From contig NZ_BAABED010000001.1 of the NCBI RefSeq assembly GCF_039539965.1, positions 2,666,001-2,730,000 on the forward strand: a DNA stretch of 64,000 nucleotides, read 5' to 3'. This DNA is from Arthrobacter methylotrophus (GTDB lineage: Bacteria > Actinomycetota > Actinomycetes > Actinomycetales > Micrococcaceae). The number at the start of each line of letters is the position of its first letter. The first letter of the stretch is position 1. Below are positions 43,386 to 53,044 of this stretch, one piece after another. The notes beneath the pieces were generated by a model. It ran no database searches, was not told the DNA's origin, and saw only the letters and a list, made by a program, of their open reading frames with translations. The translations under genes and the position numbers were made by a program.

Positions 43386-45494
43386 TCAGGCGTCGATGCG
43401 TTCCCGGTCCAGGTCCGCGGCGCCGGCAATAATGAAGTCCTTGCGCGGGGCAACGTCTGAACCCATCAGCAGGTCGAAGGTGTCCTCGGCCATCTTGGCA
43501 TTCTCGATCCCTACCTTGCGGAGGGTGCGATGGCGTGGATCCATGGTTGTCTCCGCAAGCTGCTCGGCGTCCATCTCGCCCAGGCCCTTGTACCGCTGGA
43601 TCGGCTCTTTGTAGCGCTTGCCTTCCTTGGCGAGCCGGGCCAGCAGCACGTGTAGTTCAGCCTCCGAGTATGTGTAGATCATCTCGTTGGCCTTCTGGCC
43701 GGCGTTGATGACTTCCACCCGGTGGAGCGGCGGTACGGCCGCATACACCCGGCCTTCATCGATCATCGGGCGCATGTAGCGAAAGAACAGGGTGAGCAGG
43801 AGCGTACGGATGTGTGCGCCGTCGACGTCCGCGTCGGTCATCAGAATCACCTTGCCGTAACGGGCAGCGTCAATGTCGAAGCTGCGGCCCGAACCGGCTC
43901 CGACCACCTGGATGAGGGCGGCGCACTCTGCGTTGGAGAGCATGTCTCCCACCGAGGCTTTCTGCACGTTCAGGATCTTGCCACGAATTGGCAAGAGCGC
44001 TTGGAAGTCCGAGGACCGCGCCAGCTTGGCCGTGCCCAGGGCCGAATCGCCTTCTACGATGAACAACTCGGAGCGTCCGACGTCGTCCGTGCGGCAGTCT
44101 GCCAGCTTGGTGGGCATCGACGATGTTTCCAGAGCATTCTTCCGGCGCTGCGTTTCCTTGTGGACGCGGGCGGAGATGCGCGACTTCATCTCGCTGACGA
44201 TCTTCTCGAGCAGCAGGGCGGACTGTGCCTTGTCGTTGCGGTTCGCCGAGTTCAGCCTCCCTGTGATCTCTTCCTCGACCACCTTGGCGACGATCGCCTT
44301 GACGGCCGACGTGCCCAGGATTTCCTTGGTCTGGCCCTCGAACTGCGGCTCTGCCAAGCGGACAGTCAGGACTGCCGTCAGGCCGGCGAGCACGTCGTCC
44401 TTCTCGATCTTGTCGTTGCCGGCTTTGAGTCTGCGTGCGTTCGTTTCCACGGCCTTGCGGAAGGTCTTCAGGAGTGCCTGCTCGAAGCCGGCCTGGTGCG
44501 TCCCGCCCTTGGGCGTCGCGATGATGTTGACGAAGCTCCGCATGGTGGTTTCGTAGCCGATCCCCCAGCGCAACGCGATGTCCACTTCGCAATCGCGCTC
44601 TACTTCGGCGATCTTGCTGTGGCCATTATCGTCAAGGACCGGAACGGTTTCCTTGAACTTACCGGCACCATGGAGCCGCCAAATGTCAGTGACACCCGAA
44701 TCCGCGGCGAGGAAGTCGACAAACTCGGAAATGCCGCCGTCGTGGTGGAAGACCTCTTCGTGCGGGCCGTTCTCGCCGGGCGTGCCGGGAAGCCGGCGCT
44801 CGTCGCGCACAGTCAGCTTGAGACCCGGAACAAGGAACGAGGTTTGGCGGGCACGCGCAGCAAGGTCCTCGAGGGAGAATTTCGCGTCAGGCGTGAAGAT
44901 CTGGCGGTCTGCCCAGTAACGGATTCGCGTACCGGTCACGCCCCGCTTGGCCTTGCCTACGACGTCGAGCACCGAGTCTTCGACGAAAGGCGCAAATACC
45001 GACGTCGGGCTGGGCTTGGAGCCGATGTCCTTGAACCGGCCGGGCTCGCCGCGGCGGAAAGACATCTGGTAGGTCTTGCCCCCACGGTCCACCTGGACGT
45101 CCAGACGGGAAGAGAGTGCGTTCACCACTGACGCGCCAACGCCGTGCAGGCCGCCGGAAGCCGTGTAGGAGCCGCCGCCGAACTTACCGCCGGCGTGCAG
45201 TTTCGTGAAGACAACTTCGACGCCGCTCAGCCCGGTCTTGGGCTCCAGGTCCACGGGGATGCCGCGGCCGTCGTCGTGTATTTCCACTGAATTGTCCGCG
45301 TGGAGGATAATCTGGATGTCGTGGCCGAAACCAGCCAGCGCTTCGTCGACCGAGTTGTCGATGATCTCCCACAGGCAGTGCATGAGACCGCGTGAGTCGG
45401 TGGAACCGATGTACATGCCCGGACGTTTGCGGACCGCTTCCAAGCCCTCCAGGACTGAAAGGTGCCGGGCGTTGTATTCAGAACTCGGTGCCAC
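43386..45494 (-). CDS. parE: DNA topoisomerase IV subunit B
   Basis: A 702-residue GyrB/ParE ATPase. The GHKL ATP site is EIIDNSVDEALAG (Asn/Asp) with DDGRGIPVD and GLHGVGASVVNALS. The TOPRIM magnesium site is IVEGDSALGTAKLAR and LMTDADVDGAHIRTLL. The C-terminal tail is IQRYKGLGEMDAEQLAETTM. It pairs with parC at 30867; the two subunits are separated by the cyd operon here, whereas in many actinobacteria they lie closer together. It converges with the M56 gene across 50 bases. GyrB identity is less likely because of the sigA-parE context and the matching parC. Confidence 0.9.
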   Translation of the reverse strand: MAPSSEYNARHLSVLEGLEAVRKRPGMYIGSTDSRGLMHCLWEIIDNSVDEALAGFGHDIQIILHADNSVEIHDDGRGIPVDLEPKTGLSGVEVVFTKLHAGGKFGGGSYTASGGLHGVGASVVNALSSRLDVQVDRGGKTYQMSFRRGEPGRFKDIGSKPSPTSVFAPFVEDSVLDVVGKAKRGVTGTRIRYWADRQIFTPDAKFSLEDLAARARQTSFLVPGLKLTVRDERRLPGTPGENGPHEEVFHHDGGISEFVDFLAADSGVTDIWRLHGAGKFKETVPVLDDNGHSKIAEVERDCEVDIALRWGIGYETTMRSFVNIIATPKGGTHQAGFEQALLKTFRKAVETNARRLKAGNDKIEKDDVLAGLTAVLTVRLAEPQFEGQTKEILGTSAVKAIVAKVVEEEITGRLNSANRNDKAQSALLLEKIVSEMKSRISARVHKETQRRKNALETSSMPTKLADCRTDDVGRSELFIVEGDSALGTAKLARSSDFQALLPIRGKILNVQKASVGDMLSNAECAALIQVVGAGSGRSFDIDAARYGKVILMTDADVDGAHIRTLLLTLFFRYMRPMIDEGRVYAAVPPLHRVEVINAGQKANEMIYTYSEAELHVLLARLAKEGKRYKEPIQRYKGLGEMDAEQLAETTMDPRHRTLRKVGIENAKMAEDTFDLLMGSDVAPRKDFIIAGAADLDRERIDA

Positions 45495-45714
45495 GGGCTG
45501 GGCGCTCCTTCGGGGTGTAACAGAGGCAATAACACTCCTCCTAGGCTAGCCGCCCCGGAGCCAAGACGAGCGCTGCCACTCCCAATCGTGCTGGACGCCA
45601 CTTCTTCGTGTTACGCATATGTGATACGCGGACAGCGAACGTGACCCATCCTTGCCATGGTTTTGCTCCGAATGCTGGTTATATGGATACACAGAACTAC
45701 TAAGGAGGCCGAAC

Positions 45715-45936
45715 ATGACAACAGCAGTTGCAGACCGCACACTCAACGCAGTTGACCGGTGCGATCGTTGCGGGGCACAGGCATATGTCCGCGTTGTACT
45801 TGAGTCCTCCGGCGGTGAGCTGCTTTTCTGCGGCCACCACGCACGTGCAGTAGAGGCCACGCTGCGGCCGATGACCTCGGACTGGCATGACGAAACGGGC
45901 CGCCTTCAGGAGAAGGAACCGGCCCTGGCCGACTAG
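45715..45936 (+). CDS. DUF7455 family small protein
   Basis: A 73-residue protein that begins MTTAVADRTLNAVDRCDRCG. The RCDRCGAQAYVRV pair and LLFCGHHAR near the middle form a zinc-ribbon-like set (Cys, Cys, Cys, His, His). The family is common in actinobacteria near sigA. AAGGAGG precedes the ATG at 45715. It is a single gene, followed by a strong terminator, and was likely missed in older annotation because of its size. Function is not known. Confidence 0.82.
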   Translation: MTTAVADRTLNAVDRCDRCGAQAYVRVVLESSGGELLFCGHHARAVEATLRPMTSDWHDETGRLQEKEPALAD

Positions 45937-45987
45937 CCATCCATGGCTGGCCCATCGGCCGCCCGGCTGACAAAATTTCACAGAGAC

Positions 45988-46021
45988 GGCAAGGCCCCCT
46001 CCAAGCGGAGGGGGCCTTGCC
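45988..46021 (+). terminator. Strong terminator hairpin after DUF7455
   Basis: GGCAAGGCCCCCTCC (45988-46002) and its perfect complement (46007-46021) pair over 15 bases around AAGC. It lies between DUF7455 and the convergent paiB gene and may serve both. Confidence 0.88.
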
Positions 46022-46040
46022 GCTTTGGCGGAAGAGTCGG

Positions 46041-46688
46041 CTATGAGCCAGCGTCCCGCTGCGGCTTTTCCTGCCTCGCTCGCGCTACGTCGGCGGCGAT
46101 CTCCGATTGCCCGCGAGCTTCAAGTCCGGCCACGACTCCGTCAATGTCCTTGTCCGGCCGATTCTGGCTCAGTTTGGCCTTCCCTTCGATCCGGGTAATG
46201 ACCAGCTCGACGCCGACGATGGCACGCAATTGGCCGGAGATATAGCGCTCCGGGGCATCGTCCACGGACCACGGCCGCTCGGACTGGCCTTCGTTGAGAT
46301 CGGTCAACCGCCTGACGTGGTTCCCGAGCCAAGCCACATCGTCATGGATGGTGAGCTTGCCGTAGACATGGACTGTCGAATAGTTCCAGGTGGGGACGAC
46401 GCGCCCATGCTCTGCCTTCGATGCATACCAGGAAGGCGAGACGTAGGCGTCCTCGCCCTGAATGATGACGAGTGATTCTCCGATCGCGGGCTCGGACCAT
46501 TGGGGGTTGGTTCGGGCGAGGTGCCCGTGGAGCGCCCCGTTCTCACCAGTGGACGGATCGTAACGGAGGGGCAGGAAGGTGGCGAGCAGGCCTTGCGACG
46601 TCATCGTGACCAGGTTGGCTGCGCCTGGCCGCCTCAGGAGGCCGTCGATGACGTCAGGACCGGCGGTGAAATGCGCTGGGATGTACAT
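46041..46688 (-). CDS. FMN-binding negative transcriptional regulator, PaiB family
   Basis: A 215-residue protein with an FMN-binding split barrel. The family start MYIPAHFTAGPDVIDGLLRR is conserved, as are WYASKAEHGRVVPTWNYSTV and LTDLNEGQSERPW. In B. subtilis PaiB acts with PaiA; here there is no paiA neighbour. The gene lies directly downstream of the truncated EamA transporter (51 bases), so the two were probably an operon before the deletion described at 47328. Confidence 0.85.
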   Translation of the reverse strand: MYIPAHFTAGPDVIDGLLRRPGAANLVTMTSQGLLATFLPLRYDPSTGENGALHGHLARTNPQWSEPAIGESLVIIQGEDAYVSPSWYASKAEHGRVVPTWNYSTVHVYGKLTIHDDVAWLGNHVRRLTDLNEGQSERPWSVDDAPERYISGQLRAIVGVELVITRIEGKAKLSQNRPDKDIDGVVAGLEARGQSEIAADVARARQEKPQRDAGS

Positions 46689-46739
46689 GGTTTCATTCTT
46701 CCTGTTCTTGGAAAGGCAAGCGTCGTGTTCTGCTCGTCC

Positions 46740-47330
46740 TCAGCGGCCCTGTTTCCCGGGCGAGGGATTGAGCCGGACCCGAACGGCGATTCCAGCACTG
46801 ACGATGACGGCGATGCCACCGACGATTGTGATCCAGCTCAGGGTTTCACCGAGCAGCAGCCCGGCCCAGCAAATGCTCAACACGGGCTGGACAAGTTGAA
46901 CCTGGCTGACTTTGGCCATGGGGCCAAGGGCAAGGCCCCTGTACCAGGCGAAGAAACCCAGGAACATGCTGACGATGCCGAGGTATCCGAAAGCCGCCCA
47001 CTGGACCGGTGTGGCTGACGGTGGCTGCTGAGCCAAAGAAAGCGCGGCCAGGCCGGCCATCAACGGAAGGGCGAGAACCAGCGTCCAGGATACGGTCTGC
47101 CATGCGCCGAGTTCGCGCGCGAGCAGTCCGCCTTCCGCATACCCGATGGCCGCTGCCAGGACGGACCCGAGGAGCAGGAGGTCCGCCGAGTCCAGCTGCC
47201 CGAAACCACCCGACTGCGAGGACGCAAAAGCAATCGCGGCGATGGCCCCCACCGCAGTGACCGCCCGGAAGGCTATCGGCGGATGTTCCCGCCCGCGCAG
47301 GACGGCGGCTGTAGCGGTGGCGGCAGGGTC
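46740..47330 (-). pseudogene. 3' remnant of an EamA-family (DMT) transporter
   Basis: Roughly the last 195 residues of a ten-helix EamA transporter of about 290-300 residues. Five hydrophobic segments remain, including LLLLGSVLAAAIGYAEGGLL, LALPLMAGLAALSL, LGIVSMFLGFFAWYRGLAL and SWITIVGGIAVIVSAGIAV, the typical second EamA repeat. The reading frame stays open upstream but there encodes only the antisense of a MocR remnant, so the first repeat and start codon are gone. Residual expression would need a new start. The cut falls near 47328. Confidence 0.75.
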
Positions 47331-47579
47331 CAAGCCCACCTCAGCCTCATCCCCAAAGGTGGGCTCAACCTGTGGGCACGGCTTCCCGACGGAACCGACC
47401 TCGAAAAGCTGAGCCGTGATTGCGAGAGCGCCGGGGTCATCATTGCTGTCGGCACCGAATGGTTCCCGGCAGAACCGGCAGGTCCGTTCATCCGGCTCAA
47501 CTTCGCCGGACCTAATCCTGCCGCCTTTGCCGAAGGTGCACGAATCCTCGGACAGTCGCTGGAACGCAACAGCCGCTAG
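47328..47579 (+). pseudogene. 3' remnant of a MocR/PdxR-type GntR-aminotransferase regulator
   Basis: About 84 residues equal to the C-terminal end of the aminotransferase-like domain of MocR regulators: VQAHLSLIPKGGLNLWARLP, IIAVGTEWFPAEPAGPFIRL and NFAGPNPAAFAEGARIL. The winged-helix domain and the first ~380 residues are missing. It lies head to head with the EamA remnant, the layout expected if a deletion removed the 5' ends and shared promoter of a divergent regulator-transporter pair. Confidence 0.75.
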
Positions 47580-47646
47580 AAGCAACGCAGTGAACCTGGA
47601 CTTTCCGCGGCAGCTGCGTCCATGCACCTTGCGGGAAGGCAGAAAA

Positions 47647-47682
47647 GAAACGGACCCCCGGAATAATCCGGGGGTCCGTTTC
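47647..47682 (-). terminator. Intrinsic terminator of sigA
   Basis: GAAACGGACCCCCGGA (47647-47662) pairs fully with 47667-47682 around ATAA. On the minus strand the stem is followed by a run rich in T (TTTCTTTTCT), the classic terminator layout. Confidence 0.9.
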
Positions 47683-47721
47683 GTCACGGGCCGTGCGGTT
47701 CAAGGCCGCTCGTCCGTTGCT

Positions 47722-49020
47722 TTAGTCAAGGTAGTCGCGCAGAACCTGCGACCGCGAAGGGTGGCGCAGCTTGGACATCGTCTTCGATTCGATCTGACGA
47801 ATGCGTTCGCGGGTGACTCCATAGACCTTGCCGATTTCGTCTAAAGTCTTCGGCTGGCCATCGGTGAGACCGAAGCGCATCGCGACCACGCCTGCTTCCC
47901 GCTCGGACAAGGTATCAAGCACCGAGTGCAACTGCTCCTGGAGGAGGGTGAAGCTCACCGCGTCCGCCGGCACAACAGCTTCGGAGTCCTCGATGAGATC
48001 GCCGAATTCGGAGTCACCGTCCTCGCCAAGCGGGGTGTGCAACGAGATCGGCTCGCGGCCGTACTTCTGGACTTCGACGACTTTCTCGGGCGTCATGTCC
48101 AGTTCGAGCGCCAGTTCCTCAGGAGTAGGTTCACGTCCGAGATCCTGCAGCATTTGGCGCTGAACGCGTGCCAGCTTGTTGATGACTTCCACCATGTGCA
48201 CGGGAATACGGATGGTGCGGGCCTGGTCCGCCATGGCACGGGTAATGGCTTGGCGGATCCACCACGTGGCGTAGGTGGAGAACTTGAAGCCCTTGGTGTA
48301 GTCGAACTTCTCCACGGCGCGGATCAGACCCAGATTGCCTTCCTGGATGAGGTCCAGGAACAACATGCCACGGCCCGTGTAGCGCTTGGCCAGGGAAACC
48401 ACCAGGCGCAGGTTGGCTTCCAGGAGGTGGTTCTTGGCCCGCTTGCCGTCGTGGATGATGAACTCGAGCTCACGCTTGAGTTTCGGGTCCATGGATCCGT
48501 CATCGGCATTGATCTTCTCTTCGGCGAAGAGGCCGGCTTCAATACGGAGCGCAAGGTCGACTTCCTGCTCCGCGTTCAGCAGGGCGACCTTGCCGATCTG
48601 CTTCAGATAGTCCTTGACCGGGTCGGCGGTGGCGCCGGCAGACATCACCTGCTGGACAGGCGCGTCGTCGTCGTCGGCATCCGAGTAGACAAAACCGGAA
48701 CCGGTGGTGACGGGTTTCTTGCCCTCTTCGCCTTCTTCGACTTCCTCCGTGAGCTCTGCGTCGTCGGGAACGACGGCGTCAAGATCGACTTCTTCCTCGG
48801 AGTCGTCGTCGTCGGCGCCGGCGGAGTTGTTGGCTGCTTCGGCAGCGGCCTTGGCGCCGGGCTTGGGCCCGCGCTTCTTGGGTGCCGGCTTCTCTGCACC
48901 TGCAGTCGAAGCATTGGCAGCACGCGTTGCCGCACGCTTCACAGCTACAGCCGCCTTCTTTTCTTCGGCGGACAGTTCGGCCAGGGCGGCGGGTTCCTTC
49001 TCGGCGGAAGACGGGGTCAC
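47722..49020 (-). CDS. sigA: Primary RNA polymerase sigma factor
   Basis: A 432-residue sigma-70 protein. After a basic, Ala/Lys-rich N-terminus and an acidic stretch (about 60-105), region 1.2 begins near [20 protein letters not shown]. Region 2 contains [20 protein letters not shown] and [19 protein letters not shown] (-10 recognition). Region 3 follows, and region 4 has [20 protein letters not shown] (-35 recognition). This is the housekeeping factor (RpoD/HrdB), placed as in M. tuberculosis sigA (Rv2703). A strong terminator follows. Confidence 0.95.
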   Translation of the reverse strand: MTPSSAEKEPAALAELSAEEKKAAVAVKRAATRAANASTAGAEKPAPKKRGPKPGAKAAAEAANNSAGADDDDSEEEVDLDAVVPDDAELTEEVEEGEEGKKPVTTGSGFVYSDADDDDAPVQQVMSAGATADPVKDYLKQIGKVALLNAEQEVDLALRIEAGLFAEEKINADDGSMDPKLKRELEFIIHDGKRAKNHLLEANLRLVVSLAKRYTGRGMLFLDLIQEGNLGLIRAVEKFDYTKGFKFSTYATWWIRQAITRAMADQARTIRIPVHMVEVINKLARVQRQMLQDLGREPTPEELALELDMTPEKVVEVQKYGREPISLHTPLGEDGDSEFGDLIEDSEAVVPADAVSFTLLQEQLHSVLDTLSEREAGVVAMRFGLTDGQPKTLDEIGKVYGVTRERIRQIESKTMSKLRHPSRSQVLRDYLD

Positions 49021-49334
49021 AGAAAACCTTTCTAGCGGCGGTCTGTGGAATCACCATGGGGGCAACACCACTATGACCCTGTCAAGTCCGCGATCAATAT
49101 CAAATGCCATCGCCGACTGCAGAGTCTTAAGGTAGAACTCCCGCCGACGCCTAAATGTTCCCTGAATCCGGGGACATTTACGGCACATGAATCACGGACC
49201 CAACCGGGTCTCGGCAACCATTGTCTCACGGTTTTGGATTCCGGAGGTCGATTTCCGCCTCCTTGCAGACAATTACGCTCCAGCGGATTGTGCACAACAG
49301 CGCGCACCCGGAGGCCCCGCGTCATGGCTTCGCA
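49021..49334. other. 314-base spacer upstream of sigA
   Basis: No gene is supported here. It must hold the sigA promoter(s). TTGACA on the minus strand (near 49080-49085) is the clearest hexamer, but I could not place a matching -10. An inverted repeat at 49152-49180 is listed separately. Confidence 0.5.
49152..49180. repeat. 29-base inverted repeat in the sigA leader
   Basis: TAAATGTTCCC (49152-49162) and GGGGACATTTA (49170-49180) pair at 10 of 11 positions, with one G-T pair, around TGAATCC. It lies 132-160 bases upstream of the sigA start and could be an operator or a 5' UTR hairpin. Confidence 0.6.
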
Positions 49335-50621
49335 TCATGCCGCTGCCCCACCGAACTTCCGCCATGCAGACGAGGGGTTCTTGGCCCAGCCACACACAGT
49401 GCCGCGCCGCAACACTTCGGCTAGAAGTTCGGCAAGCCGATAGCCTGGTTGCTCGGCGTTTGCCTGCGAAAAGAGCTCATCGGCGAACGACCCCCTTCCC
49501 TGGCACCAATGAATCCACCCCCGGATCGTGAGCGCAGCCGCACGCGCCTCCCCCACGCCGAGCCGCGAGAGCATTGCCAGAACCTCGTCTAGGCTCGTCA
49601 TCCGGGCCCAGTCGGGCTGCTCCGGGTGAAGACCCAGCAACACGTCCCCGTACCGCAAAGCATTGATGTCCCTGTCCGCACACCGCGAAGATTCCCCGGA
49701 TCCGGAGGATCCCTGGACATTCCCTGTTTCCGCTGGTCTCCTGGTCCCCTCCGGTTTCAGTGGCACCCGGGACGCGGGACGCAGCCCGTGCGGAATGACC
49801 AAAGGCTCCCCTTCGTCACCGTCGCGGTAGAAGGTGCAGAACGCCTCTGCGCCGCCACGGGCGACTGCTTTCCCCGCAGCCGCCAGGACCACAACTGCGT
49901 CGCGCCACGCGGGGACCCTGAGGCTCGCCCGCAGAAAGGCCGCAGCCTCAGCGTCGAATTCTTCGGGAAGGCCGCTATCAAGGACCCGTGTCCAGACATC
50001 CAGCACTTCTTCGAATGCCCTCCCGCTTCGCCACCCCTGAAGCATTTCCTCCAGCTTGCCGTCTTCCGCACGCATGAATCCGGGATCTACGGCAGGTTCG
50101 TCCCCAGGCCCAAGCAGCTGCGGTGATTCCCGGACGCTGCTCCCCCTGAAGACCATTTCCGCATTAATCCGGCTATCAAGGATCTGGTCCACGGGACGCC
50201 CGGGGATGGGACAGCACTCCACATCGGCGCAGAACGCGCTCCGCCAATACTCCGAACCGATGAACCATGCATCCCGCAGCGCAAGCCCACAGCCGGCCAG
50301 GACCGGTTCAAGGGACGATAGCAGCGACACGTTGCCGCGGACCACGCCGCCGTCATCCCACCCCTCGTCGCTGAAGATCGCCAGGAGTACTCCATCGGCA
50401 TCACGGTCCGCTTCCAAATATTCGCCGATCGTCCGCGAATACACGGCAAGCACTCTTTCGGACCTCGCAGATGGAAGGTCCACGCGCAGGGTGGCGCCGA
50501 TGGTTTGGCCGCGCAAGGTGATGGCCACGAGGCTCTCCTTCGGCCAGAGTCCCAAGGCATGGGGAATGAAGGCCAGGATGTCTTCGGCCCGGGAGACTGT
50601 TACTCGGTTGTCTGCTGTCAT
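49335..50621 (-). CDS. DUF4192 family protein
   Basis: A 428-residue protein of the actinobacterial DUF4192 family, often next to sigA. The conserved start is RVTVSRAEDILAFIPHALGL then WPKESLVAITLRG, followed by a second domain with SLDEVLAMLSRLGVGEARAA and a TPR-like C-terminus (QGRGSFADELFSQANAEQPG) that resembles helical repeats. No membrane segment or catalytic site is evident. It is transcribed toward sigA, with the sigA spacer beyond. Function unknown. Confidence 0.82.
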   Translation of the reverse strand: MTADNRVTVSRAEDILAFIPHALGLWPKESLVAITLRGQTIGATLRVDLPSARSERVLAVYSRTIGEYLEADRDADGVLLAIFSDEGWDDGGVVRGNVSLLSSLEPVLAGCGLALRDAWFIGSEYWRSAFCADVECCPIPGRPVDQILDSRINAEMVFRGSSVRESPQLLGPGDEPAVDPGFMRAEDGKLEEMLQGWRSGRAFEEVLDVWTRVLDSGLPEEFDAEAAAFLRASLRVPAWRDAVVVLAAAGKAVARGGAEAFCTFYRDGDEGEPLVIPHGLRPASRVPLKPEGTRRPAETGNVQGSSGSGESSRCADRDINALRYGDVLLGLHPEQPDWARMTSLDEVLAMLSRLGVGEARAAALTIRGWIHWCQGRGSFADELFSQANAEQPGYRLAELLAEVLRRGTVCGWAKNPSSAWRKFGGAAA

Positions 50622-50711
50622 GAATCCAGCATCGGCAGCAATTCACGGCGATGACAGCCCCCAATTGCCCTATGTGGACAACGCCGGCGACGACCTTGTG
50701 GAGGAACACCG

Positions 50712-52070
50712 CTACTGGCTGGCGCTTCGCTGCTTCGCGAGCCGTTCGCGGCGCAATTCCACACGGCGCCGACGCTGAGTTGCCAGCGATACCAAGAGCG
50801 GCGGAACGTGTACGCCTTGGGCCGCCATCTGGCGGCGCACCTTGCGACGGGTGACAAGGATCAACACGCCACCCACCAGCAAGAACAGGAACTGCACGCT
50901 GAGCGCGATGCGGAAGGACGCCAGGCTGTACAGTTCCCCGCCCGAAAAACCACTGGTATGGAGCACGTCGAGAATCAGCCCCACCAAGTAGATCGTCAAG
51001 AGCGCCGCAACAAAACCGCCCACGTTGACGATGCCCGTGGCTGTGCCGATCCGGTGCGAAGGATTGAAGGTTCTGGCGAAGTCAAAACCGATCATGGAGC
51101 CGGGGCCTCCGATGGCCAGGACCACCACCAGCAGGGCGAGCAACCACAGAGGTGCCCTGCCCGGGAGCGCCAGGACCGCAGCCCAAGCGAGCGCGGTGGC
51201 CACAGTAATAAGCAGGACCATGGCCGAGCGTCGCATGGGGTGCCTGGCCACGAAGGTTCCGAACAAAGGACCGACCAGAATGCTCGTAACGACGAACAGA
51301 CCCATCAGGGCGGACACGGTCGCGGTATCCAGGCCCTGTGCGGACACCAGAAACGGGTAGCCCCAGGACATGGCAAAGACGTTTCCGCTGAATTGGACCG
51401 TGAAGTGGCTCCAGAGCCCCAGTCGCGTGCCTGGTTGCTGCCAGGCGCGCGCCAAAGTCACCCCGGTGGCACGCAGCCCCTGGCCGCTCTCCCGCGGTGG
51501 GTGGCCGGGCGGAACGTCCCGGAGGAGGGCGACGACAAGGACGACGGCGAGCGCGGACAATGAGCTCAGCGCCAGGAAAGCCGTAGTCCAGCCTGCAGAA
51601 TGAAGGACCAGCGCGAAGGGCACCACGCTAATGAGCTGGCCGAGCTGGCCCGACATGCCGGTCAGCTGGGTGACGAGCGGAACCCGCGCCGGGGCAAACC
51701 AAATCGGGACGAGGCGTATGACGGAGACGAACGTCATGGCGTCGCCGGCGCCGACGAGCACCCTGCCGAGAACACCAGCCGGAACCGCGTCGGCATATGC
51801 CAGCTGGAGTTGGCCGAGTCCCATCAGGACGGCACCGCTCGCAATCATCGCGCGGGAACCGAAACGGTCAACCAGGAGCCCGACCGGTATTTGGAGGCCG
51901 GCGTAGACCAGCAGTTGGAGCACTGTGAAGAAGGAAATGGCCGCGGCACTGGCATGGAACCGCTCGGTCGCTTCCAGTCCGGACACACCAAAAGATGTGC
52001 GCTGGGCGACCGCCACGAGGTAGGCAAGCACCCCGATCGTCCAAATGAGCCAGGCGCGGGGTGCGTTCAC
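50712..52070 (-). CDS. Major facilitator superfamily transporter
   Basis: A 452-residue transporter with 12 predicted membrane segments from residue 8 to about 415. The MFS motif A region between segments 2 and 3 is visible as GLLVDRFGSRAMIASGAVLM, and the second half repeats it around FVARHPMRRSAMVLLI. The C-terminal 45 residues are basic and cytoplasmic. Substrate is not predictable; the general look is of a drug or metabolite exporter. It starts 35 bases after the PAC2 gene and may share its transcript. Confidence 0.85.
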   Translation of the reverse strand: MNAPRAWLIWTIGVLAYLVAVAQRTSFGVSGLEATERFHASAAAISFFTVLQLLVYAGLQIPVGLLVDRFGSRAMIASGAVLMGLGQLQLAYADAVPAGVLGRVLVGAGDAMTFVSVIRLVPIWFAPARVPLVTQLTGMSGQLGQLISVVPFALVLHSAGWTTAFLALSSLSALAVVLVVALLRDVPPGHPPRESGQGLRATGVTLARAWQQPGTRLGLWSHFTVQFSGNVFAMSWGYPFLVSAQGLDTATVSALMGLFVVTSILVGPLFGTFVARHPMRRSAMVLLITVATALAWAAVLALPGRAPLWLLALLVVVLAIGGPGSMIGFDFARTFNPSHRIGTATGIVNVGGFVAALLTIYLVGLILDVLHTSGFSGGELYSLASFRIALSVQFLFLLVGGVLILVTRRKVRRQMAAQGVHVPPLLVSLATQRRRRVELRRERLAKQRSASQ

Positions 52071-52105
52071 CTCTCCATTATGCCCGGGGCAGGATTAAAG
52101 CTGCT

Positions 52106-53044
52106 TTATGGGCGCGCATCTTTGCGCGCGAGATACGCCTCAACCGCCGCACCCAGGTCCTCGGCATTAGGCAGCTGGTCGTTCTCGTCGGCGAGCAAGG
52201 ACCGGCGGGTGGTTCCCTCGGCTTTGTCGTCGTAGCGCGATTCGAGGTTCGAGACCACCTGCTGAACATCCTCGGATGCCTCCACCTGCTCGGCGATCTG
52301 CCGGCCCACTTCCCGTCCGGCCTCACGGAGTCGGTCCGTGGGGAGCATGAGGGAGGTCGCGGCTCCCAAGTATTCAAGGCCCGCGACCGCAGCCGGCGGG
52401 TACTCGGCGTCCGCCAGGTAATGCGGGACATGGATGACGTATCCAGCCACTTTCCGCCCGGCTTCCATCAACCGCAGTTCGAGGATGTGGCCGATGGCCG
52501 AAGGAACCTCGACCGTGGGTTTCCACGTCGAGATCCCCTCGATGAGTTCAGGCCGGTTTCCGTGCACCGTCACGCCGACCGGCCGCGTGTGCGGAACCGG
52601 CATCGGGATGGAGTGGATCCAGGTGACCAGGTTCACGTCGAGTTTTTCCACGATCCCGACGACGGCGCGCGAGAAACGCTCCCACTGCAGGTCCGGTTCA
52701 AAACCGGCAAGCAGCAGGAATGGCTCGCCCAAGCCGTCATTGAGCTTGTATAGCGCCAACCGGGGAGCTTTGTAATCCTCCAGATGGTCTTCCACAAAAC
52801 TGATGTGGGGACGGCGCGTGCGGTAGTCGATGAGCTGATCGGCATCGAATACCGCCACGGTTTCGACTTCGAGTGCATCCAGCAGTTCGCGGTTGATCTG
52901 CTGGACCACGTGGCCGGCATCGGCAAACCCCGTGAAGCCCATCAGCATGTTGAGGCCCCTGATGTCCGGGCTGTGGAAGAGCTCAATGTTGCTCGCGTAG
53001 AGCGACTCGGGGTCAAGGAGGGAGCCGGAAATCCGTTCAAACAC
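52106..53044 (-). CDS. PAC2 family protein
   Basis: A 312-residue protein with the PAC2 (proteasome assembly chaperone 2-like) ATP-grasp-like fold. The conserved start is LLDPESLYASNIELFHSPDI, then LLMGFTGFADAGHVVQQINR-type sequence (LMGFTGFADAGHVVQQINRE) and PHTRPVGVTVHGNRPELIEG. The C-terminus is helical and ends in EAYLARKDARP. Actinobacteria often encode two such proteins, some with a proteasome. Its role here is not established, and no proteasome genes lie in the window. Confidence 0.85.
   Translation of the reverse strand: MFERISGSLLDPESLYASNIELFHSPDIRGLNMLMGFTGFADAGHVVQQINRELLDALEVETVAVFDADQLIDYRTRRPHISFVEDHLEDYKAPRLALYKLNDGLGEPFLLLAGFEPDLQWERFSRAVVGIVEKLDVNLVTWIHSIPMPVPHTRPVGVTVHGNRPELIEGISTWKPTVEVPSAIGHILELRLMEAGRKVAGYVIHVPHYLADAEYPPAAVAGLEYLGAATSLMLPTDRLREAGREVGRQIAEQVEASEDVQQVVSNLESRYDDKAEGTTRRSLLADENDQLPNAEDLGAAVEAYLARKDARP

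Noticed and set aside
43722..45131. A 469-codon open frame opposite parE
   Set aside because: It is entirely antisense to the conserved GHKL and TOPRIM coding sequence and has no family features of its own.
47331..47687. Upstream part of the open frame continuous with the EamA remnant
   Set aside because: It is the antisense of the MocR remnant on the plus strand and has no hydrophobic segments, so a single fused gene is not supported.
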